Source: RYN-431 sp036388295 (GTDB taxonomy: Bacteria > Planctomycetota > Phycisphaerae > Tepidisphaerales > Tepidisphaeraceae). Taken from it: DNA of 12,783 nucleotides. Location of the stretch: the NCBI GenBank assembly GCA_036388295.1, contig DASVSC010000244.1:1-12783 (forward strand), read 5' to 3'. Positions 7,557-11,861 of this stretch are shown here, piece after piece. Every line of letters begins with the position of its first letter. Position 1 is the first letter of the stretch. Made by a program: the position numbers and the translations under genes. Under the pieces are notes generated by a model that saw nothing but the letters and a program-made list of their open reading frames with translations, had not been told where the DNA came from and did no database searches.

Positions 7557-8336
7557 TCAGGCGCTGAAAACGGGTTCGAAGGTGACCTTCAACTTCAATT
7601 CCGTCGATAACTTTCGTAATCGGGGCGAGCAGATTGCCTGCGGTTCATCGCCGATGAACCACGCCGGGCAGCCGGCCAACATGAGGTCTTGCCGCTCGAA
7701 TAGTTCCAGGTCCTTCGCCGGGTAACGGAAGTATTTGTCGGCGAAGCCCTCGTCGGCAGGACTGCGTGGATCCGGTGCAGGAATGAGCGTCGGGATGTCG
7801 AGCTGCCACCACTGGCCGCCGACGGCGTCCCAATCTTCCTCGTCCCCCGACATCGAATCGACCAGTTGCGGCCGGCGGAACGAGAGCCCTTGAAGGCCAC
7901 CCGCTTCGAAAGCACGCCGGACGCGATCCGAAACCACATAGTCCGGCCCGTTGGTGGCGATGCCGGCATCGACCCACTCTTCCAGGTAACTTTGGTCGAT
8001 GATCGTCGTCCCGTCCGGCAGCGCCGCCAGCCGATCAAAGAAAGCCTCGGCATTCATGTGGAACAGCCGATACGCGTCGATCTCCGCGGCATCGAACTCG
8101 CGCCGCTTCCCGATGTAGTATTCAATGGCCGGCTTAACTGCGGGGTCGATCCATGGCTCGTGGCCGTACGTGCGAAGCAGGGCAACGACGGCATCTAGCC
8201 GAGGGTCACCTTCGTCCGCTACGATCCGGCCGTATAAAGGGCCCTCGACCGGCAGTCCAATCGCCTTAAGGCGTGGCAAAGCATCGGCAGGTAGTTTTTC
8301 TAGCTGTATTACCCCAATGACGGTCTTGATCTTCAT
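7557..8336 (-). CDS. Conserved-looking protein of unknown function
   Basis: 259 residues from an ATG at 8336, preceded by AAAGGA eight bases upstream; a longer start at 8363 is less well supported. The protein appears cytoplasmic: no signal peptide and no membrane segment. The N-terminal ~100 residues include VRPYGHEP-like alpha/beta text (VVALLRTYGHEPWIDPAVKP). The segment PDYVVSDRVRRAFEAGGLQG, followed by LSFRRPQLVD, resembles a pattern seen in Imm11/DUF1629-type and double-CXXCG proteins, but the match is weak and I do not assign a function on it. The C-terminus has SPRLRKLSTELKLKVTFEPVF. It stands alone on its strand, next to repeat copy 2 and upstream of the IS remnant. Confidence 0.8.
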   Translation of the reverse strand: MKIKTVIGVIQLEKLPADALPRLKAIGLPVEGPLYGRIVADEGDPRLDAVVALLRTYGHEPWIDPAVKPAIEYYIGKRREFDAAEIDAYRLFHMNAEAFFDRLAALPDGTTIIDQSYLEEWVDAGIATNGPDYVVSDRVRRAFEAGGLQGLSFRRPQLVDSMSGDEEDWDAVGGQWWQLDIPTLIPAPDPRSPADEGFADKYFRYPAKDLELFERQDLMLAGCPAWFIGDEPQAICSPRLRKLSTELKLKVTFEPVFSA

Positions 8337-8437
8337 GTTTCTTGTCCTTTGTCTGCCATCCACTTTACGACAACCGTTGCAATGTCATTGCCTAGAGCGC
8401 GTTATGCACTGTCAGTTGAGCATTCCTATTCTGTTGG

Positions 8438-8639
8438 ACGGCAAGGAAGCCTTACCCCAGCACGTTGACGGAAGAAGAGTGGGCGTTTATTGCCCCGTAC
8501 CTGACCCTGATGCGGGAGGACGCCCCGCAGCGTGAACACAGCCTGCGGGACGGGTTCGACGCCCTGCGGTGGATGGTCCGCTCGGGGGCGCCGTGGCGGA
8601 TGCTGCCCAACGACCTGCCGCCGTGGGAGGTCGTTTACC
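8438..8639 (+). pseudogene. Truncated IS5-family transposase (N-terminal remnant)
   Basis: About 67 codons read (T)ARKPYPSTLTEEEWAFIAPY, LTLMREDAPQREHSLRDGFD, ALRWMVRSGAPWRMLPNDLP and PWEVVYQ. This is the N-terminal helical domain (DUF4096/PF13340 type) of IS5-family transposases. The codon where family members normally start is ACG at 8438, one transition away from ATG. The reading frame stops being recognisable exactly where the MITE/REP-like copy 3 begins (8640). The catalytic DDE part is absent, so the element is dead. Confidence 0.85.
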
Positions 8640-8696
8640 AGTGCTGTAGCGGACCATTCTGTTTCAAAAGGTCCGTACTGCGGACCCTACAAAACT
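8640..8696. repeat. MITE/REP-like element, copy 3 (57 bp)
   Basis: It starts AGTGCTGTAG and ends CCCTACAAAACT, with the same CATTCTG.TTCAAAAGGTCCG core as copy 1, but lacks 11 bases of the left palindrome. It abuts the transposase fragment on the left and an isolated GTTATGC box on the right, so it marks a junction between two rearranged sequences. Confidence 0.8.
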
Positions 8697-8703
8697 GTTA
8701 TGC
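8697..8703 (-). other. Orphan outer box of a lost sixth attC-like site
   Basis: GTTATGC here matches the right-hand outer box of all the complete sites and lies just after the stop of the 105-residue cassette gene, as it does elsewhere. The rest of the site is missing; repeat copy 3 takes its place. Confidence 0.5.
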
Positions 8704-8708
8704 GGTTA

Positions 8709-9026
8709 CTACGCGGTGGCCTTGCGAGCCGCGGCTGATCGCTGCCGCTCCGGCAACCGGTACACTTCTACGATCGCTTCACTGCTCAGACCTAACCACT
8801 GTTGAACCAACTCGGCGAACTGTTTGGCTTGAGCTGCGTTCCGCTCCGAAGGCGGCAATTCGGCTTGCTTTGAACGGATTGCACGCACTCGCGCCGCACG
8901 CACTTGTTCAGCAACGTCGAGCAGTTCCGCAGCCGACGCATTCCCCGCGATCAACTCCGTCAACCGCTGTTCCTGTTCGGTCAAGCGGAGGAGCTTCTTC
9001 TGGAAGTAGGGAATGTAGCCCGCCAT
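8709..9026 (-). CDS. Cassette protein, charged helical, unknown function
   Basis: 105 residues from an ATG at 9026, with GGAAG seven bases upstream. The sequence begins MAGYIPYFQKKLLRLTEQEQ, is almost entirely helical and charged, and contains heptad-like stretches (LLDVAEQVRAARVRAIRSKQ), so a coiled coil or helical hairpin is likely. No membrane segment is present. It ends with TAG followed directly by TAA, next to the orphan GTTATGC box. It is the last cassette of the array in the direction of transcription. I do not know its function. Confidence 0.8.
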   Translation of the reverse strand: MAGYIPYFQKKLLRLTEQEQRLTELIAGNASAAELLDVAEQVRAARVRAIRSKQAELPPSERNAAQAKQFAELVQQWLGLSSEAIVEVYRLPERQRSAAARKATA

Positions 9027-9041
9027 AACATCACTTCCACC

Positions 9042-9141
9042 GCATGACGCAAAACCGTTCAGTGGCCGGTGCCGGCCGGACGGCGCTCTGGCTTGGATGA
9101 CCCCGACGCCGGGGCCGGTCCACTACAGCGGGTGGTTATGC
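9042..9141 (-). repeat. attC-like site 1
   Basis: The outer boxes are GCATGAC (9042-9048) and GTTATGC (9135-9141), with one mismatch in the pair. The inner stem is CAGTGG with CCACTA, then CCGG pairing with a bulged T. It lies between the zinc-ribbon cassette and the 105-residue cassette. The right box contains the TAA stop of the zinc-ribbon frame. Confidence 0.75.
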
Positions 9142-9412
9142 CCCGTGCGGCGGACCTGCGACTGCATCTTCTACGCGGACGTCGCAATCACAAGACATGA
9201 CTTGCTGCTTGCACACCGGGCACTGCTCCCGCTCGCAAAGCGGCTCGTGTAATTGACCGCGTTGCGCTTCGCAGCACGGGCAAACGCCTGAACCCGGGTG
9301 ACCATCGGGTACGCTTCGGCCCCGAATCGAATGCGTGCGGCCTTACGCTGGAGACGTACCAGGTGAGCGACTGCGCTTGACGAAGCGATTCACCGTAGTC
9401 GTCACTGAGCAC
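9136..9412 (-). pseudogene. Zinc-ribbon-like cassette gene without an intact start (probable frameshift)
   Basis: The distal frame reads GVCPCCEAQRGQLHEPLCER, EQCPVCKQQVMSCDC, then VEDAVAGPPHGA to a TAA inside attC-like site 1. Its C-P-C-C, C-P-V-C and C-D-C groups suit a small zinc ribbon. This frame has a stop at 9343-9345 and no ATG, GTG or TTG between it and the first cysteine. A GTG at 9412 with GAGG five bases upstream opens another frame (LSDDYGESLRQAQSLTWY ...) that would need a single-base shift near 9300 to join the ribbon. I therefore regard it as a frameshifted cassette; an undetected unusual start remains possible. Confidence 0.5.
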
Positions 9413-9425
9413 GCTCACCTCAGGG

Positions 9426-9519
9426 GCATAACGCAAAACCGTTCAGTGGCCGGGGCCGGCTGGTGGACCCTCTGGCCTGAGCGACGCCGGGGCCGGTTCA
9501 CTGCAGCGGGTGGTTATGC
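9426..9519 (-). repeat. attC-like site 2
   Basis: The shortest copy, 94 bp. The outer boxes GCATAAC (9426-9432) and GTTATGC (9513-9519) are perfectly complementary. The inner stem is CAGTGG with TCACTG. The right box holds the stop codon of the 153-residue cassette gene. Confidence 0.8.
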
Positions 9520-9975
9520 CGCTGGCCAATCCGCCGGGAACTCCTCGATGCTCGACTTCAAGGTCGAGTAGACATAAGCACCGGTTCTCACACGGCTCAC
9601 GCACTCGATTGTGCATCGCACCAACGTGCTCGACTTCATCAACTTGCCATCGACACCAAAATAAGCCGTCGTCGTTGTACGTGTGCGGCGACTGACCGTT
9701 GCAACGCCAAGAACTGCCTGAAGCGATGCTTCATCGATTTGAGCAGACTTGATTGAGTTTGTTTCGAGATCGTGAAGTAGCCACGCCTGCAATTCCTTTG
9801 CGATGGAAAGTGACGGGACCATACTGTCGTTGAACCGGCATACCCCCGTCAAACAATCCATCTCTAGTGTACCGGAGCCGATCCGCACCAGTTCTGAGAA
9901 GCTGTTTGCTAGCCGCCAGCCACAGAACATGTCGCACAGAGTGTCGGCTGCATGTTGGAGTCTAGCTCGTCGCAT
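9514..9975 (-). CDS. Cassette protein of unknown function
   Basis: 153 residues from an ATG at 9975, chosen over the in-frame codon at 9999 because TGGAG lies five bases upstream and the longer form would start inside the attC-like site. The sequence includes RLQHAADTLCDMFCGWRLAN, SFSELVRIGSGTLEMDCLTG and VPSLSIAKELQAWLLHDLET, a soluble alpha/beta protein with cysteines but no metal motif. The layout, with a helical AADTLCDMFCGW start and a later ELQAW helix, looks like a small protein family often met as integron cassettes, but I cannot name it. It stops with TAA inside site 2. Confidence 0.8.
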   Translation of the reverse strand: MRRARLQHAADTLCDMFCGWRLANSFSELVRIGSGTLEMDCLTGVCRFNDSMVPSLSIAKELQAWLLHDLETNSIKSAQIDEASLQAVLGVATVSRRTRTTTTAYFGVDGKLMKSSTLVRCTIECVSRVRTGAYVYSTLKSSIEEFPADWPAA

Positions 9976-9988
9976 GGTTGCTCCAGCG

Positions 9989-10087
9989 GCATAACGCAAA
10001 TCTGTTCAGTGGCCGGGCCGGCCGGAAGACTCTCTGGCCTGAGCGACCCCGACGCCGGGGCCGGTCCACTGCAGCGGGCGGTTATGC
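9989..10087 (-). repeat. attC-like site 3
   Basis: 99 bp. Perfect outer pair GCATAAC (9989-9995) and GTTATGC (10081-10087). The inner stem CAGTGG/CCACTG continues as CCGG/CCGG with one bulged T on the right arm. The apex is variable and GC-rich. Confidence 0.82.
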
Positions 10088-10507
10088 CGTGGCCGAGCGA
10101 CGTTCCGTGGGAACGAACGCGAACAACGCTCCGGACAGCACGAGCACCGCGAATACGACAACAAACCACTGCCATGCCATCGCCGCAACAGCAAACACGA
10201 CTATACCTAAACCCCACCAAACCCGCTCACGGCGGGCCCACGACACGAGAGCAAAAGGCAGTGCGACCAGTCCAAGACCGATGCCTGCCATACGAACCTG
10301 CTTACGCGTCGTCCGTTGGCGCACTTCAGCGACCGGCGGCACTTTTTCTTTCGAATTCCATCCCAAGTTTAGCTTACCGATTTTGACCGTCAGATTGGTT
10401 TGCTGCTTTTGCGGCGGATCGGGGAGGACGTGTTTGGCCACCACCGTTGCGGTTAGCGCGGCGAATGCGATCACGGTGCCAAATATACCTGCCCAGACTC
10501 GGTGCAT
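10082..10507 (-). CDS. Cassette-borne small membrane protein, unknown function
   Basis: 141 residues from an ATG at 10507, preceded by GGGGA. Four hydrophobic segments are visible: residues about 6-25 (AGIFGTVIAFAALTATVVA), 73-91 (MAGIGLGLVALPFALVSWA), 97-114 and 115-133 (a continuous Val/Ala/Trp-rich stretch). Between the first two lies a hydrophilic domain of about 45 residues with lysines and arginines. It is most likely an inner-membrane protein. I recognise no family. The TAA stop lies in the right box of site 3. Confidence 0.8.
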   Translation of the reverse strand: MHRVWAGIFGTVIAFAALTATVVAKHVLPDPPQKQQTNLTVKIGKLNLGWNSKEKVPPVAEVRQRTTRKQVRMAGIGLGLVALPFALVSWARRERVWWGLGIVVFAVAAMAWQWFVVVFAVLVLSGALFAFVPTERRSATA

Positions 10508-10518
10508 GTTCCCCTACG

Positions 10519-10618
10519 GCATAACGCAAATCTGTTCAGTGGCCGGGGCCGACCGGGTGACCTTCTGGCCTGAGCGACCCCAACGCCGATGCCGGTCCGC
10601 TGCAGCGGGTCGTTATGC
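10519..10618 (-). repeat. attC-like site 4
   Basis: 100 bp. Perfect outer pair GCATAAC (10519-10525) and GTTATGC (10612-10618). The inner stem pairs CAGTGG with CCGCTG through one G-T wobble. The right two thirds are almost identical to site 5, which suggests recent duplication or homogenisation. Confidence 0.82.
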
Positions 10619-11008
10619 CGCCGGTACCCCGTCCCAACCGCGTCGGTCCCGAACGGCTTGAACCCGTTCCCATATTGGCTGTGACATGCTGCTTTGCCAG
10701 ACGCCACCTAGCAGACTGGCGAATGCTGGGTTCTTCCTTGCTTCAGATTCGACGCGATCGATCACGCAGGTTCCGTGATCTGAAAGCAGGTCCTCCAACG
10801 GACCGGCCGACAGGATTTGCACGACCGGAATCGACTGGTCTTCCGCAAGCACTGACAGAATTAACGCCCAGACCTGCTCGGCGTCGTCACGGATGTCGAA
10901 GAGTTGGTCGAACGACCAGAAGTTTGCGTCGTGTTCCGATGTGCCGCGCTCTGCCTTGCAGAACGCGATGAACGCGCGGACGAAGTTGTCTTCGTTGCCA
11001 AGCGGCAT
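10613..11008 (-). CDS. DUF6869-type cassette protein
   Basis: 131 residues. The ATG at 11008 lies inside the left box of site 5 (the ATG of ATTATGC on the minus strand), and I see no ribosome binding site. The sequence FCKAERGTSEHDANFWSFDQ, then ILSAGPLEDLLSDHGTCVID followed by RVESEARKNPAFASLLGGVW, matches my recollection of the DUF6869 family: small helical proteins with a central AGPLEDLL and a GGVW segment. Function is unknown. The TAA stop is in the right box of site 4. A gene that borrows both its start and its stop from flanking sites fits cassette origin. Confidence 0.82.
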   Translation of the reverse strand: MPLGNEDNFVRAFIAFCKAERGTSEHDANFWSFDQLFDIRDDAEQVWALILSVLAEDQSIPVVQILSAGPLEDLLSDHGTCVIDRVESEARKNPAFASLLGGVWQSSMSQPIWERVQAVRDRRGWDGVPAA

Positions 11009-11104
11009 AATGCAAAACCGTTCAGTGGCCGGGGCCGGGCGGGTGACCTTCTGGCCTGAGCGACCCCAACGCCGATGCCGGTCCGCTGCAGCGGGTGGTT
11101 ATCC
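11005..11104 (-). repeat. attC-like site 5
   Basis: 100 bp. The outer boxes are GCATAAT (11005-11011) and GTTATCC (11098-11104), the most divergent pair. On the minus strand the 3' box reads ATTATGC, so the conserved G of the GTT crossover triplet is replaced by A. The interior is nearly identical to site 4. Confidence 0.78.
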
Positions 11105-11314
11105 ATCGTTTCGCAGAGGTCGGCGAGCGGTGGGACTCGCGATGCCGACGAACAATAATGTAACCGTCCACTGAAAGATCAAAGCACCGGGCAGACCCAA
11201 TAGCAACCACCAGCCGGATTGCAGTCCGGTGCTCCTGATGAGTACGACAGTAAGCATTGCCCCCACAATCGGCACGATCCACTCCATCACGAACTCAACG
11301 ATGTCGATTTTCAT
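11099..11314 (-). CDS. Cassette-borne two-helix membrane protein
   Basis: 71 residues from an ATG at 11314 with GGAG seven bases upstream. The frame is open much further upstream, but that text runs antisense to the Rid gene and has no coding character. Two hydrophobic segments are visible: WIVPIVGAMLTVVLI (residues 12-26) and WWLLLGLPGALIFQWTVTLL (36-55). A short basic tail follows (PTARRPLRNDG). It is a likely inner-membrane protein of unknown function. It is the first cassette in the direction of transcription, and its TAA stop sits in the right box of site 5. Confidence 0.75.
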   Translation of the reverse strand: MKIDIVEFVMEWIVPIVGAMLTVVLIRSTGLQSGWWLLLGLPGALIFQWTVTLLFVGIASPTARRPLRNDG

Positions 11315-11322
11315 GCGGTTTC

Positions 11323-11366
11323 TCCGCTTCCACTGTGAAGCCGGCCAGCGCCGTAGCGGACCGGCA
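11323..11366. repeat. Hairpin between the Rid gene and the first cassette, partly attC-like
   Basis: Directly after the Rid stop codon the minus strand reads GATGCCGGTCCGCT, 14 bases identical to the right arm of sites 4 and 5 (on the plus strand there), then GGCCGGCTTCACAGTGG. It folds as an imperfect GCCGG/CCGGC stem. It could be a terminator for the Rid gene or a degenerate site at the array edge. There is no T-run. Confidence 0.35.
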
Positions 11367-11367
11367 T

Positions 11368-11763
11368 CTACTTCGACGGGATGCGGGCGATGACCTTGAC
11401 CTCGAATTGAAAGCCCGCGAGCCAGTTCACGCCGACTGCGGTCGCGTTGGGCTTGGACTCGCCGGGGAACGCCCGGGCCAACGCTTCGATCATCAGGCCG
11501 GCGGCCGACTCGGGGTCGACGAGGAACATCGTCAGGTCGACCACGTCGTCGAAGCCGCAGCCGGCTTTGATGAGCACCGCCTGCAGGTTGTCGAAGGCGA
11601 GCCGGATCTGCGCCGCGAGATCGGGCTCGGGCGTGCCGTCCTCGCGGGCACCGACCATGCCGGAGACGAACAGCAGGTCGCCGGACCGGATGGCCGGCGA
11701 GTAGCCGTGCTGCCGATAAAGGGCGTGCGGCCGGTCGGGAAAGATGGGGTGACGGGTCGTCAT
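11368..11763 (-). CDS. Rid (YjgF/YER057c/UK114) family protein lacking the RidA arginine
   Basis: 131 residues, the usual family length, from an ATG at 11763 with AAGGAA seven bases upstream. Family features in order: GYSPAIRSGDLLFVSGMVGA, DLAAQIRLAFDNLQAVLIKA, then GFDDVVDLTMFLVDP, and the C-terminal strand FEVKVIARIP. Canonical RidA deaminates reactive enamine/imine intermediates with an arginine in a P-A-R-x-x-V motif. Here the equivalent segment is PNATAVGV, with Ala at the arginine position. It therefore belongs with the Rid subfamilies that lack this residue, and imine deaminase activity is not expected. The protein probably still forms the typical trimer. It is between the cassette array and pyrK, separated from pyrK by a decayed repeat. 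Confidence 0.9.
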   Translation of the reverse strand: MTTRHPIFPDRPHALYRQHGYSPAIRSGDLLFVSGMVGAREDGTPEPDLAAQIRLAFDNLQAVLIKAGCGFDDVVDLTMFLVDPESAAGLMIEALARAFPGESKPNATAVGVNWLAGFQFEVKVIARIPSK

Positions 11764-11782
11764 GGTGAGGTTCCTTCTGACA

Positions 11783-11852
11783 ATAGGATCCGTATTGCGG
11801 ACCATTCACCGCTCGCACAACAAACGGTATACAACGCGGACCCTACACAACT
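11783..11852. repeat. Degenerate MITE/REP-like element, copy 4
   Basis: The ends TAGGATCCGTATTGCGGACCATTC and CGCGGACCCTACACAACT match the left part and the right end of copy 1, while the middle has diverged. It occupies most of the space between pyrK and the Rid gene. Confidence 0.55.
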
Positions 11853-11861
11853 GATTTCTAA

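Larger units (their letters stand above)
8697..11314 (-). mobile_element. Integron-type gene cassette array without integrase (CALIN)
   Basis: Five ~100-bp imperfect palindromes of one family alternate with small minus-strand genes, and a sixth box survives at 8697. The gene-repeat-gene spacing, the uniform gene orientation, stop codons inside the repeat's outer box, and the unrelated nature of the gene products all fit integron cassettes. Read on the minus strand, each site is GCATAAC ... GTTATGC. The high similarity between sites is what chromosomal (sedentary) integrons show. No tyrosine recombinase IntI is visible in the window, and pyrK and the Rid gene follow at the upstream side. The alternative is an unrelated repeat family that happens to sit between small genes. 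Confidence 0.72.

Noticed and set aside
9989..10618. Retron or group II intron RNA from the palindromic repeats
   Set aside because: No reverse transcriptase is present and the repeats flank separate genes rather than a single RNA unit.
9978..10661. Plus-strand frames across the array (e.g. 9978-10661)
   Set aside because: They run through two repeat sites and antisense to genes with ribosome binding sites and membrane segments; composition looks non-coding.
9042..11104. CRISPR array (regular repeats with spacers)
   Set aside because: The repeats are about 100 bases and the intervals 280-490 bases with coding content. No 25-37 base direct repeats and no cas genes are present.
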